64,000 nucleotides of DNA from IMG/VR virus record IMGVR_UViG_3300033145_001156, positions 1 through 64,000 of that record. The stretch is one strand, 5' to 3'. Below, piece after piece: positions 13,743-21,436 of this stretch. Made by a program: the position numbers and the translations under genes. The notes beneath the pieces were generated by a model that worked only from the letters and a program-made list of their open reading frames with translations, had not been told where the DNA came from and did no database searches. Source of the stretch: a virus. Within the stretch, counting starts at the first letter, position 1; each line of letters starts with the position of its first letter.

Positions 13743-14291
13743 ATGGGCATCAGACCTAAATTGCTTCTGTGTATTGGCATCGATGACTTTGCGCCCGGTG
13801 ATCGATTTGACGAGACCACATACCTACGTGTCATGGAAGATGATGTGTTTGATATTCCGTTAGGATTCATGGAGCAAGAGCACCCAGAACTTCAGGAGAA
13901 ACGGTTCTTGCACGACTACATCGTTCATGATACTGAATATGGGGACCCGCAGATTTTCGCCATTAGGGCACCTGGTAGTCAAACTATCGGCCCGGAGATA
14001 CCACTATATGCCCTCGCTCAGTATTTGGGTTGCAACACGAACTGGCATTATGTGTTTCAACCTGTGCAGTGGGGGAAAGATGGTTATTGGCCTCATGAAG
14101 TAGCAGAGTGGCAAGCAGAGCATCAAGGCAGATTTGGAAACGGTGCTGGAATTGACCGGCATTATGATCTACTTGAGTATCCTTATCTGTGCGAGTCAGT
14201 CATGCAGTGGGCCACGAAGGTGCTGAACTATGTGGGATTTCATGTTAGCATTGAAGATTTGAAAGTCATGCTGTACTTGTACTGGTGTTAA
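13743..14291 (+). CDS. Unknown 182-residue protein
   Basis: Starts at ATG 13743 after AGGAGGG. The sequence is rich in aromatic and acidic residues (EEHPELQEKRFLHDY, NWHYVFQPVQWGKDGYWP) and looks like a folded globular domain. No motif recognised. Its position behind the elaborate R4 leader and in front of a methyltransferase/nuclease pair makes it worth testing as part of that system. Confidence 0.75.
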   Translation: MGIRPKLLLCIGIDDFAPGDRFDETTYLRVMEDDVFDIPLGFMEQEHPELQEKRFLHDYIVHDTEYGDPQIFAIRAPGSQTIGPEIPLYALAQYLGCNTNWHYVFQPVQWGKDGYWPHEVAEWQAEHQGRFGNGAGIDRHYDLLEYPYLCESVMQWATKVLNYVGFHVSIEDLKVMLYLYWC

Positions 14292-14313
14292 GACAACTGA
14301 AAGAACTGAATAG

Positions 14314-14327
14314 ACTTTGTGCAAAGC
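14314..14327. repeat. Junction palindrome, copy 4 (variant)
   Basis: ACTTTGTGCAAAGC, two changes from the core, 18 bases upstream of the methyltransferase start and followed by GAAAGGGAG. Confidence 0.8.
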
Positions 14328-14344
14328 GCAAGAAAGGGAGAGAT

Positions 14345-15907
14345 ATGACAGAACCAACATGGCAAATTTCTTTGCCCTCACCAAGAGGCAATAAACGTCT
14401 CATAGAACTACCAGCAACTGGTATGGTTATCAGCCCTCTGAACCCCCGGAGGACGCGCCCAGAAGATGAGATAGATTTACTGGCATCCAGAATCAGGCAG
14501 CATGGTTATGAGATCACCCGCGCTATTTGGGTACACGAGGTGAACGAGCATTACGAAGTTTTCGCCGGAGGCACACGACTTGAGGCGGCCAAGCGCGCAG
14601 GAATGTCGCTGATTCCTTCGATTCTGCATGAAGGATTCAGCGAAGATGAAGTTTGCAAGCTGGCCGAACTTGACAATGAGAACGACGAGTACCACCAGCC
14701 CGTGCCTATCGTGGACGTGTGGCTGTCCTACAAGGCTCTGGCTAACGCGGGTTGGACGCAGCCCCGGATAGCGCGGGCTAAGGGATGCTCACAGTCATTT
14801 GTAAGTCTGCGCTTGGCATTAGCAAAACTACCTGAACCTATCCTAAGACAATTTATTAACAATGAAGAGTTGAAAGAGCGACATGCTCTTGAAATCATCA
14901 AATTATTAACAGTTAATAATCTCACTCCCTGGCTGACCCGCGAACAGGCCATGCTGGAGGTCATCAAGAAGGTGGGGATCGGGACGGCGGCGCAGTTCGC
15001 CAAGAAGGTGAAGACGTACAATACCATCATCGGAGAGGTGCAGACGTTTGCTGACGGCCTGGAGTATCAGCGCCGGCAAGAGTTCCTGGAGGTCCTTGCC
15101 GAAAAGAAGGTGCGGACGGTAGCGGCAGCTAAGAACATAGCGGCCAGGATCACGTATGCCATTGCTGAGGCGGCGCGCAGGGCCGAAGAGGATGCCCTCA
15201 TTGCTGTGCAAGAGGCCGAGCGCGAACGCATCGAGGCGGAACGCAAGGAACGTGAGGCCCAAGAACGGCAACGATGGTTCGATAATAACGTAACCCTGAT
15301 TCACGGCGACTTATTGTCGGTACAGATCGAGGACGAATCGGTGGATATGATATTCACGGATCCCCCGTACAGTGAAGATTCTATTTCACTATACGGCGAT
15401 CTGGCGAAGTTGGGGGCGCGTGTATTGAAACCTGGTGGCAGCCTGATCTGCTATGCGGGCCACTATGCCCTTCCCGAGATATTCTCCTTGATGACGCCAC
15501 ACCTGCGGTTCTGGTGGACGCTGGCCTGTGAGCATGGCGGCAACTCTGCACGACTACCTGGCAAGTGGGTATTCGTGGGGTGGAAACCAATGCTGTGGTT
15601 CGTCAAGGAAGGCCGTCGAGACAAGGAGTACGTGGCCGATATCTTCAAATCTACGCAGCCGGACAAGTCCCTGCATGAATGGCAACAGGATACCTCGGAG
15701 GCGGCCTACTACATTGAGCACCTGACCGGTCAGGGCGATATCGTGTTGGACCCGTTCTGTGGATCGGGCACTACGTTAGTAGCAGCGATCAATCTGGGAA
15801 GATTGATTATCGGCGTTGACCAGGATAGAGAATCGATTGAGACAACCAGGGAGCGACTAGATGAATACTACACCCGACAATCCGGAGCATATCCAACTAG
15901 AGAATGA
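14345..15907 (+). CDS. ParB-like domain fused to an amino-group DNA methyltransferase
   Basis: A 520-residue protein from ATG 14345. Residues about 25-105 form a ParB/sulfiredoxin fold (EVFAGGTRLEAAKRAGM). Residues about 120-200 resemble ParB helix-turn-helix regions (GWTQPRIARAKGCSQSFVSLRLAL). A charged coiled coil (AEEDALIAVQEAERERIEAER) leads to a methyltransferase with TDPPY (about residue 338) and LDPFCGSGTT (about 468). The order of the motifs fits the beta or gamma class, which transfers methyl to N6-adenine or N4-cytosine. The ParB part could bind DNA or hydrolyse CTP. A nuclease gene overlaps its 3' end by 47 bases, which suggests a modification-restriction pair. Confidence 0.9.
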   Translation: MTEPTWQISLPSPRGNKRLIELPATGMVISPLNPRRTRPEDEIDLLASRIRQHGYEITRAIWVHEVNEHYEVFAGGTRLEAAKRAGMSLIPSILHEGFSEDEVCKLAELDNENDEYHQPVPIVDVWLSYKALANAGWTQPRIARAKGCSQSFVSLRLALAKLPEPILRQFINNEELKERHALEIIKLLTVNNLTPWLTREQAMLEVIKKVGIGTAAQFAKKVKTYNTIIGEVQTFADGLEYQRRQEFLEVLAEKKVRTVAAAKNIAARITYAIAEAARRAEEDALIAVQEAERERIEAERKEREAQERQRWFDNNVTLIHGDLLSVQIEDESVDMIFTDPPYSEDSISLYGDLAKLGARVLKPGGSLICYAGHYALPEIFSLMTPHLRFWWTLACEHGGNSARLPGKWVFVGWKPMLWFVKEGRRDKEYVADIFKSTQPDKSLHEWQQDTSEAAYYIEHLTGQGDIVLDPFCGSGTTLVAAINLGRLIIGVDQDRESIETTRERLDEYYTRQSGAYPTRE

Positions 15908-16466
15908 CGTTAGAAAATACCTGTCTGGATTGGGGTTTTTGACAGATGAGGCCACGTATCATAGCGTTATGAACCCGAAAGTCAAGGATCGGTTATCTCA
16001 CATTTACACGCCAACTTCGTTATATATCAGGGGAAGAGCTGACAGGATCGCCGTCCATACTCAATATGATATCGTTTTTGAGTGGGAGGCCAAGACGCAT
16101 ACGTCAAAGAAGTACCATGATATGACATTAGAAGCTCTGCCACTGTGTCATCATCTGGCGAAAATTCAATTAGACGTTGAATGTCTTTATGTCTATCGTG
16201 ACTCAATTGTTGGCTATGATTGTGGGTTCTGGGTGAAAGACATTCCGCCGATACGCGTCATAATGATCCCTGAGCGATGGGGCAGAGCCAAGTCGGATTG
16301 GTTCAAGGATCAATTCACCAGATTTTGGCCCGAAACAAAGATACGAACTACTCCGGCCTACGGCGGTAGCGGAGATCCGTTTGTGATCATAGATCAGTCA
16401 ATCGTGGCAAAATTATCACATTGGCAAGATTGTATCCGAGCGAAATTGAGCGAAGGCGAATTCTAA
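15861..16466 (+). CDS. PD-(D/E)XK-like nuclease, candidate partner of the methyltransferase
   Basis: A 201-residue protein. Asp near residue 61 (RGRADRIAV) and FEWEAK near residues 72-77 give the D-...-ExK arrangement of restriction-type nucleases, with supporting helix KKYHDMTLEALPL. The motif assignment is by eye. Overlap with the methyltransferase gene in another frame implies coupled translation. If it is active, methylation by the partner could protect phage DNA while host or rival DNA is cut. A long non-coding stretch follows. Confidence 0.7.
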   Translation: MNTTPDNPEHIQLENDVRKYLSGLGFLTDEATYHSVMNPKVKDRLSHIYTPTSLYIRGRADRIAVHTQYDIVFEWEAKTHTSKKYHDMTLEALPLCHHLAKIQLDVECLYVYRDSIVGYDCGFWVKDIPPIRVIMIPERWGRAKSDWFKDQFTRFWPETKIRTTPAYGGSGDPFVIIDQSIVAKLSHWQDCIRAKLSEGEF

Positions 16467-16964
16467 CAACTGAATAGGCACGTCCAGCGAACGCAGATAA
16501 CGCTGACCAAATAATACTGTCCCGACGTCGAAAGACAGCGCTCAGCGAACCAGAAAAAACCGGCAGGGCATGTCGGATGCTGAAAACAAATCCCGCGCTA
16601 CGGTGAGAATTGGGGCACTCACGAAGGCATCAATCGAAGCAACATCAGGGTTCACCGCGTAGCCAGCGACCCTCAGAGATTGACGTCGACCCTCCTGTCT
16701 GAGCCAAAAAGTCGTTGCCTGGGGCGGGTTATGCCTAAGAATAAAATATAAAGTAAAGTGCGTAAGCACTCCTGCGTAGCAGGAAAAACAGAAATAAACT
16801 AACTCAAGTTTATGGATTTGGCGGGGATATTGTCTACGACGTTCTTGGTGGGAGTTTTACGCGCTACGCGCGTGCTGCTACGCAGCATTTTCCACAACAG
16901 GGAAAAACACGTATATGATGTAGATAATTGGCATTTTAGTGGTAGATAGTCCTGGGGGGATGAG
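16467..16964 (+). other. 500-bp non-coding region with small hairpins
   Basis: I see no gene here. Compact hairpins are GTGC-gtaa-GCAC and CCTGC-gta-GCAGG (about 16758-16783), then GCGC/GCGC and TGCTG-ctacg-CAGCA followed by TTTTCC (about 16860-16893). The last can act as an intrinsic terminator for the upstream cluster. AT content rises towards the end. A replication origin or an undescribed RNA is possible, but there are no iterons that I can see. Confidence 0.5.
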
Positions 16965-17144
16965 ATGGTGATGCTGAGGGTGAGTTCCGAGCTGGGTGAC
17001 GGGGTGATGGTGCGCCTGCTGACCGAGAGGTCTATGGAGGTGTGCGACAGGTTCTCGGACGTCATGGAGGACGTGGTGACTTGCAGGTTGCGGGACGAGT
17101 GCGAGGTCAAGTGCGAGCTGATCGAGGCGTTCAAGGAGGGGTGA
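16965..17144 (+). CDS. Small helical protein, relative of the gene at 17732
   Basis: A 59-residue protein after GGGGGGATGAG. A helical body (ERSMEVCDRFSDVMEDVVTC) with four Cys recalls LSRKAEELADSLAGAVEDVI in the protein at 17732, so the two may be paralogues. It overlaps the next gene as TGATG. Function unknown. Confidence 0.6.
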   Translation: MVMLRVSSELGDGVMVRLLTERSMEVCDRFSDVMEDVVTCRLRDECEVKCELIEAFKEG

Positions 17145-17704
17145 TGTTCAAGAAGATTGATGGGGTGGAGATGGAGTTCACCGATGAGGCGGACAAGTGG
17201 GGGTATTATCCGGCGGGGATTCCGGTGGATTTGGCGTTTTGCCAGGGTAAGTGGTGTTGGGGGGCTAGTGTTGGGGACAACACGGAGCAGTTGTATCGGG
17301 CGGCACAGAACGCGAGGCATAGGCACGACTTTCTTCCCTGCTATGTATTAGTATCGCTTGACTTGGAGAATTGGGCCAACTCTGTGAGTCATGGGATTGA
17401 AAAAGGGGGCGATGATTATCGCTGGGGGGGCAGGTATTTACAGGTTGAGGTCGCCGGGTATTTGCCCGAGAACACTTGGTTTTTGACGGGGCCTGATGAT
17501 TTTGAGGGGAAGTCGCGACAAGTTGAGGAAGACCTGAGTGCATACAGGTATCGAAAAGAAAACCCTCGCCCTCGTTTGTCATGGCTTGCGCTTTTGTTGC
17601 CAAATGGCGATTTGGGTATGCACCCACTTGGTGTAATATTTACGTTCTTGGGCATGGTGTTGGTTGTAACCCTGATTTGGGGCATGATCGGTAGTTGGTG
17701 GTAG
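17144..17704 (+). CDS. Unknown protein with C-terminal membrane helix
   Basis: A 186-residue protein. A soluble, aromatic-rich domain (residues 1-150) ends in a transmembrane helix (VIFTFLGMVLVVTLIWGMIG). The TAG stop is directly followed by a junction palindrome. No family recognised. Confidence 0.75.
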   Translation: MFKKIDGVEMEFTDEADKWGYYPAGIPVDLAFCQGKWCWGASVGDNTEQLYRAAQNARHRHDFLPCYVLVSLDLENWANSVSHGIEKGGDDYRWGGRYLQVEVAGYLPENTWFLTGPDDFEGKSRQVEEDLSAYRYRKENPRPRLSWLALLLPNGDLGMHPLGVIFTFLGMVLVVTLIWGMIGSWW

Positions 17705-17718
17705 ACTTTGCGCAAAAT
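17705..17718. repeat. Junction palindrome, copy 5 (variant)
   Basis: ACTTTGCGCAAAAT, one change, immediately after TAG and before AGGAGG. Confidence 0.85.
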
Positions 17719-17731
17719 TTAGGAGGTAGTG

Positions 17732-17932
17732 ATGGTGGTGTTGATGTTCAGCGTGGGCGCGGGGTTCTCCGATGAGAAGTTGGCGAGGCTGTTGTCTAGG
17801 AAGGCGGAGGAGTTGGCTGATAGTTTGGCCGGTGCGGTTGAGGACGTCATATGCGAGGAGCATGGTTGGGACATGACTGAGGTTCACTGCGAGATGTTGA
17901 AGCAGGTGTGTCAGACTTTGCGCAAAGTTTGA
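17732..17932 (+). CDS. Small helical protein
   Basis: A 66-residue protein after AGGAGG. It is helical and acidic (SDEKLARLLSRKAEELADSL), with two Cys pairs spread over the second half. Its 3' end overlaps the converging RusA-like gene and a palindrome, whose bases encode the C-terminal residues TLRKV. Probably a paralogue of the gene at 16965. Confidence 0.65.
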   Translation: MVVLMFSVGAGFSDEKLARLLSRKAEELADSLAGAVEDVICEEHGWDMTEVHCEMLKQVCQTLRKV

Positions 17933-18284
17933 CGTCGAACACGATACGTGGGTTATCGCTTCTTACTGCGGGGTGACTGGTGATTCTAAAATGACAGTCG
18001 TCCAGGCCGATGACAGAGGCTAGAATATCAACAGGCAACTTCACCATGTTCGAACTGTCAGGGAGTCGTCCTCGCCTTCGTGGGCAGAACACCCGGACGT
18101 CCACGAACACCTTCTCCGGGACTCCCCGGTAGTCCAGCAGCATGAGCTGGTTCTGGATGAGTAGCCTGAAGTCCCACAGCCAGTCGGTCACGACCTTCTT
18201 CTTCCCGTACCGGGGACTTCCTCGTCGGTAACAAGAGTTGACCGAGAGAGCTGCCAGGTAGGGACACACTACTGTGAATTCCAT
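17847..18284 (-). CDS. RusA-type Holliday junction resolvase
   Basis: A 145-residue protein and the only convincing minus-strand gene. The start is ATG 18284: the -10 of a minus-strand promoter lies seven bases before it, so the mRNA is probably leaderless. Motifs of RusA nucleases are present: LPDSSNMVKLPVDILASVIG (Asp/Asn and Lys of the active site) and LDDCHF (paired Asp). RusA dimers cut four-way junctions, which here would resolve recombination and replication intermediates. The C-terminal 85 bases run antisense to the gene at 17732 and read through a palindrome as KLCAKS. The tail after this may be non-functional. Confidence 0.85.
   Translation of the reverse strand: MEFTVVCPYLAALSVNSCYRRGSPRYGKKKVVTDWLWDFRLLIQNQLMLLDYRGVPEKVFVDVRVFCPRRRGRLPDSSNMVKLPVDILASVIGLDDCHFRITSHPAVRSDNPRIVFDVKLCAKSDTPASTSRSEPQSCPNHAPRI
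17915..17928. repeat. Junction palindrome, copy 6
   Basis: Exact core, lying inside the overlap of two converging genes rather than before a ribosome-binding site. Confidence 0.85.
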
Positions 18285-18290
18285 GCCCAG

Positions 18291-18319
18291 AGTATACCAC
18301 GAACGTCGTTTTGGCGCAA
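18291..18319 (-). promoter_or_regulatory. Minus-strand promoter of the RusA-like gene
   Basis: On the minus strand TTGCGC (18319-18314), 17 bases, TATACT (18296-18291) preceded by TGG. The predicted start coincides with the ATG at 18284, giving a leaderless transcript. Confidence 0.6.
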
Positions 18320-18421
18320 GTTTGTCTGCCAATATGTCGCAACTTTACAATATTATCCGTAAATATATCCCCATAAACGCAAAGTAAAGTAAACTCATCG
18401 TGAAACTCGTGCTAAAAACCC

Positions 18422-18450
18422 TTGACAATTGTAATATTATGTGGTATAAT
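18422..18450 (+). promoter_or_regulatory. Sigma70-type promoter of a long leader
   Basis: TTGACA (18422-18427), 17 bases, TATAAT (18445-18450) with TGTGG in front. It starts the + strand transcription unit after the RusA gene. Confidence 0.9.
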
Positions 18451-18816
18451 TCAACTAGAAAAGAGAGAGAAAACCTTAACAAGAAAATACACTCAGCGAC
18501 ACCGGACAAGATCCAGAACCACCACCAAGTAGGCGATGACCTAGAGAATCCCAAGAGGGCTAGGCCAACCGAAGTGGCAAGAGGGGGGAGGGGCTAACAA
18601 GGTGGGGAAGGCGGCAGGAGGTTGAGTCCTGCCAGATGCTCGGGTCATCAGACCGCTGCTAGGAACCGCCAACGTGGTGAGCCGATGTGGCGACGGCTGA
18701 GGGAACGTGAAACTCAGAAGGACGTCGAAGGTGAGTGGGAGCGCCGAAACGGAACTGGCGATGACCTGGGTATCTGGTAGGACTCAAACGAACTTATAAC
18801 CCTAAAGGAGAGAGTA
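18451..18816 (+). ncRNA. Long structured 5' leader (about 360 bases)
   Basis: There is no gene between the promoter and 18817. Visible arms: CCTAG/CTAGG around 18541-18563, GGCAGGA/TCCTGCC (18612-18632), GGT/ACC around CATCAG.G. GGCGATGACCT occurs twice (about 18532 and 18757), and each copy could pair with GGTCATC (about 18643). Two identical partners for one segment are what a switching RNA would need. It includes copy 1 of the GGCAGG hairpin repeat. Confidence 0.45.
18606..18635 (+). repeat. GGCAGG hairpin repeat, copy 1
   Basis: GGAAGGCGGCAGG, a short loop, then TCCTGCCAG. The stem is GGCAGGA/TCCTGCC. GGTCATCAG follows 12 bases later, as it does after copy 2. Confidence 0.6.
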
Positions 18817-19173
18817 ATGAACATTCAGAGGAAATTGAGCAATGGGAACTGGACAGATACGGGAGAGTTCACTGATAGCTACATTAGTGATGCTCTCAAC
18901 AGGGAACCGATGCAGGCCGAATGGTTCAAGCGGGAACCACTAATGAGCAAGGCCGAGGTTCTGGATCACCTGGCCAGCGGCCAGACTCTCAAATATGATG
19001 ATGAGTGGTATGAGGAATTGAGAGACGCGGATGCAGCGAAGTGGCAGCCGAAACCACGTCGGGTCGTAGAGATGGTGCGATGTGATTGTGGGCATGATGT
19101 TCCAGTAGGAACGGCAATGTCATCGTCACGTGGGACATGCTGTCCAGACTGCTATGACAGGATGAGTGATTAG
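18817..19173 (+). CDS. Zinc-ribbon protein behind a long leader
   Basis: A 118-residue protein after AAAGGAGAGAG. The N-terminal 85 residues are mixed alpha/beta with conserved-looking KAEVLDHLASGQTLKYDDEWYE. CDCGHDVP and CCPDC in the last 30 residues make a zinc ribbon. Function unknown. Expression is probably controlled by the structured leader. Confidence 0.75.
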   Translation: MNIQRKLSNGNWTDTGEFTDSYISDALNREPMQAEWFKREPLMSKAEVLDHLASGQTLKYDDEWYEELRDADAAKWQPKPRRVVEMVRCDCGHDVPVGTAMSSSRGTCCPDCYDRMSD

Positions 19174-19179
19174 CGGTGA

Positions 19180-19210
19180 GGAAGGCGGCAGGGATTATGT
19201 CCTGCCAGAA
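19180..19210 (+). repeat. GGCAGG hairpin repeat, copy 2
   Basis: GGAAGGCGGCAGGGATTATG followed by TCCTGCCAGAA. Starts seven bases after a stop codon and is followed by GGTCATCAG. Confidence 0.6.
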
Positions 19211-19676
19211 GGTCATCAGCAGATTGATTGAGTTCAGCTATTAGTTTCGGCGGTTGGGGGACTGCCGAGGCACTGCTGGTGGTTTTCTGGTAGAATATAA
19301 ATAAAAGACAATCCTAACAGAGCAAGAAGATCGGGGGGACTTTGTCCTCCATATATGCCGGTGCGGGCACAGAGACCCACCAGCCAACGAGACGTGATTA
19401 CCCAAAGTACCCGTGCTCGCGGGGAAACAGAGAAAGCGGGCTGGCACTTGGTGCGAAACCAGGGCGCGGCAGCAGCATATTTCACCAGTCATACGATTGG
19501 TTTGTAGAGAGGGTGGTCCGGGGGGTCGTGCCCCTGGGAGCTAAGGCCAGCAGGAGACGGGACTGCAATTCGCCGGGGGATGACACCCTGGATGGAACGC
19601 GGCGACGGGGAAGCTGGTGCTGGAAGGTGCGGGTAAAGAGGCTCGGTGGGACGCCACCCTAATCTAGGAGGAGAAT
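19211..19676 (+). ncRNA. Long structured non-coding stretch before the DUF2958 gene
   Basis: About 460 bases without a gene. A possible extended -10 promoter (TGG-TAGAAT, 19291-19296; no good -35) could start an RNA of about 380 bases. Hairpins include GGAC-ttt-GTCC (about 19337), GCAC-ttg-GTGC inside CTGG/CCAG (about 19441-19462) and GGTG-ggacg-CCACC just before the ribosome-binding site AGGAGG. Like the stretch at 18451, it looks like a regulatory leader. Confidence 0.4.
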
Positions 19677-20036
19677 ATGAAACTGCTGACGAAGAAGTTG
19701 AAGAAGGCGTTGCCGGAGTTGTACAGCCAGGAGGAAGTGGAAGACCCGACGATCGTGGTCAAGTTCTTCCACCCGATGAGCAGCTGGAAGTGGTTTGCAT
19801 ACGAGGCCAGCGCTCAGTGGCTCGTGGACGGAGAGGTGGTCTACAGGGCGCTGAGTGACCCGGACGAATCGGGGGAGTACCTGGACACCACGTTCTTCGG
19901 GCTGGTGAAGGGGTTCGAGGAAGAGCTGGGATACTTCTCGCTGAAGGAATTGTCGGAGGTGCGAGACAGTTGGGGTTTGGGCGTGGAGCGCGACATGTAC
20001 TTCAATTCGGTTCCATTGTCTGAGGTAAGGAGTTAG
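19677..20036 (+). CDS. DUF2958 family protein
   Basis: A 119-residue protein. The whole length matches the DUF2958 pattern as I know it: [14 protein letters not shown] at the start, [44 protein letters not shown], then [10 protein letters not shown] and a final SEV. The family is common on plasmids, integrative elements and phages, and its function is not established. The stop is followed within a base by copy 3 of the hairpin repeat. Confidence 0.9.
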   Translation: MKLLTKKLKKALPELYSQEEVEDPTIVVKFFHPMSSWKWFAYEASAQWLVDGEVVYRALSDPDESGEYLDTTFFGLVKGFEEELGYFSLKELSEVRDSWGLGVERDMYFNSVPLSEVRS

Positions 20037-20067
20037 GAAGGCGGCAGGGATTGTGTCCTGCTGGAAG
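20037..20067 (+). repeat. GGCAGG hairpin repeat, copy 3
   Basis: GGAAGGCGGCAGGGATTGTG followed by TCCTGCTGGAAG. Directly after the DUF2958 stop. The 3' arm is slightly diverged. Confidence 0.55.
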
Positions 20068-20132
20068 TCTGGCAGTGGGGATATTACTGGGATTGGTGAT
20101 GGGATTGTTATCAGTTATCGGGAGGGATGAAC

Positions 20133-20411
20133 ATGAATAAGATGACGTGGGCACACGCGATAGAGCTTGGGATACTGAGCGATGAAGCCAGCGCATACTT
20201 TGAGGCGCTAGAGGCCGAGGCGCGGGCGAAAGAATCCTTAACCTATGAGTACAGGCGCAGCTTTCCCAGCCCATATCCACCATACGCTGTTCAGTTACAG
20301 GATGGCGTAGCCATCGGTGCGACGGCCAATCTCTATGATGGCGCTGAGAATGAAGACCCCCGAACGTGGCGCTACTATCCCGCCGAGGCCGGGGTATGTG
20401 CTATCGAGTAG
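20133..20411 (+). CDS. Unknown 92-residue protein
   Basis: ATG 20133 gives a seven-base spacing to GGGAGGG. ATG 20127 is too close. The N-terminal helix (THAIELGILSDEASAYFEAL-like) is followed by an aromatic, Pro-rich part (RSFPSPYPPYAVQLQDG). No family recognised. Confidence 0.7.
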   Translation: MNKMTWAHAIELGILSDEASAYFEALEAEARAKESLTYEYRRSFPSPYPPYAVQLQDGVAIGATANLYDGAENEDPRTWRYYPAEAGVCAIE

Positions 20412-20478
20412 CTCGAAACGCCCCACGGGGCGTCCACCGGTGAGGCCGGTGCTGATGAGAGCAGACGGGAGGAGGAGG

Positions 20479-20748
20479 ATGGTAACGAGGGAGCAGAACA
20501 GGCTGAACATCCTTGTGGATTTATACTTGGATGATCGGAGTATCCTGTCAGACAGGCAGAAGAACGCTGCCTGGGAGGAGATCAAGCGGCGCGATGCGCT
20601 GGGTGAGTTTTGGTCGGTCATGTTGCAGCGATGGGTGGGAGGAGATGATGCAACTACTACGGTGGAGGATACGCAGCGCGGATCCCGGCTGGCCAGAAGT
20701 GGAAGTGAGCGCGCCATCTGCTCAGGAAGCAGCAGAACAGGGCTTTGA
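20479..20748 (+). CDS. Small helical protein
   Basis: An 89-residue protein after GGAGGAGG. The first 55 residues (REQNRLNILVDLYLDDRSIL, then KNAAWEEIKRRDALGEF) look real. The Gly/Ser/Arg-rich tail lies over the start of the next gene in another frame and may be incidental. Confidence 0.65.
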   Translation: MVTREQNRLNILVDLYLDDRSILSDRQKNAAWEEIKRRDALGEFWSVMLQRWVGGDDATTTVEDTQRGSRLARSGSERAICSGSSRTGL

Positions 20749-20947
20749 TTGGTATGAGCGCGTGGTTGTGCGCGAAGTCATGATGGATTCGCTCGGGCGC
20801 AAGAGAGGATTGGGAAAAGAAACGGAATGGCATAAGGAGGATAATCATGGCGTGGTCAGTGACGAGGCGGGCGACGGACGAGGATTACGAATTACTGGAG
20901 AAGCGGGCAGCGGCCTTCATCGGGCGACACCAGATCACGTGGCATGA
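20645..20947 (+). CDS. Unknown protein overlapping both neighbours
   Basis: A 100-residue frame from ATG 20645 (or 20648) after GGGAGGAG. Residues 1-65 (WPEVEVSAPSAQEAAEQGFD, WYERVVVREVMMDS) look like a folded domain. The last 30 residues overlap the gene at 20847 by 101 bases and resemble out-of-frame sequence. The overlaps on both sides are large for this genome, so the 3' boundary is uncertain. Confidence 0.5.
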   Translation: MMQLLRWRIRSADPGWPEVEVSAPSAQEAAEQGFDWYERVVVREVMMDSLGRKRGLGKETEWHKEDNHGVVSDEAGDGRGLRITGEAGSGLHRATPDHVA

Positions 20948-21125
20948 AGGGGATTCGGCAGTCGGGGCAGTAGAGCTCGAGATTGAGTGGCTTCGGTTAC
21001 CCGATAGCAATGAATTCCAGCAGATGGAGGGCAAACGCCTGGAGCGTCTCTGGAAACGAATCTGCAACAGGGCGATAGGAGACGACGGGATCTGTTTCGG
21101 GAGTGTCGGGCATAGCGTGGATTAA
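20847..21125 (+). CDS. Unknown 92-residue protein
   Basis: Starts at ATG 20847 after AAGGAGG. Charged helices (TDEDYELLEKRAAAFIG and FQQMEGKRLERLWKRICNRA) flank a beta-like centre. No family recognised. A long non-coding structured region follows. Confidence 0.7.
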   Translation: MAWSVTRRATDEDYELLEKRAAAFIGRHQITWHEGDSAVGAVELEIEWLRLPDSNEFQQMEGKRLERLWKRICNRAIGDDGICFGSVGHSVD

Positions 21126-21186
21126 CATGTACAGCGCACGAGAGGAGCGCTATATAAGAGTTGCCCTAACGCCATGAAAAAACCAG

Positions 21187-21417
21187 CGGGGTGCGTAGAA
21201 AGCTGGGACGACTGGGCTTCGAGAATTCAGCGGTATCAGCGTATTTCATATGGCTGTGTCTACACGCACCGGAAAGTTGATCCTTCCCGCCAGCAGGGAT
21301 GCGGAAGTTGTCTTCAGTGACGGCCTAAATGTGGGTAGTGGGTAATGTAGAGTCCCGCGACTTCCTTCACTTGAACTAGACAAGTGCAGCATCATCCCTG
21401 CTGGCGAGAGTGATCAA
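21187..21417 (+). ncRNA. Large structured RNA or cruciform
   Basis: GTGCGTAGA near 21191 pairs with TCTACACGCAC near 21259. A second, long inverted repeat has arms 21277-21301 and 21393-21417: 25 bases with 22 pairs. Inside lie GGAAGT/ACTTCC and CACTTG-aactaga-CAAGTG (21369-21387). The distal arm ends just before the ribosome-binding site of the gene at 21437, so folding could control its translation. The region has no gene. A mobile-element remnant is the alternative. Confidence 0.55.
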
Positions 21418-21436
21418 TAAATCAGAGGAGGAAAAA

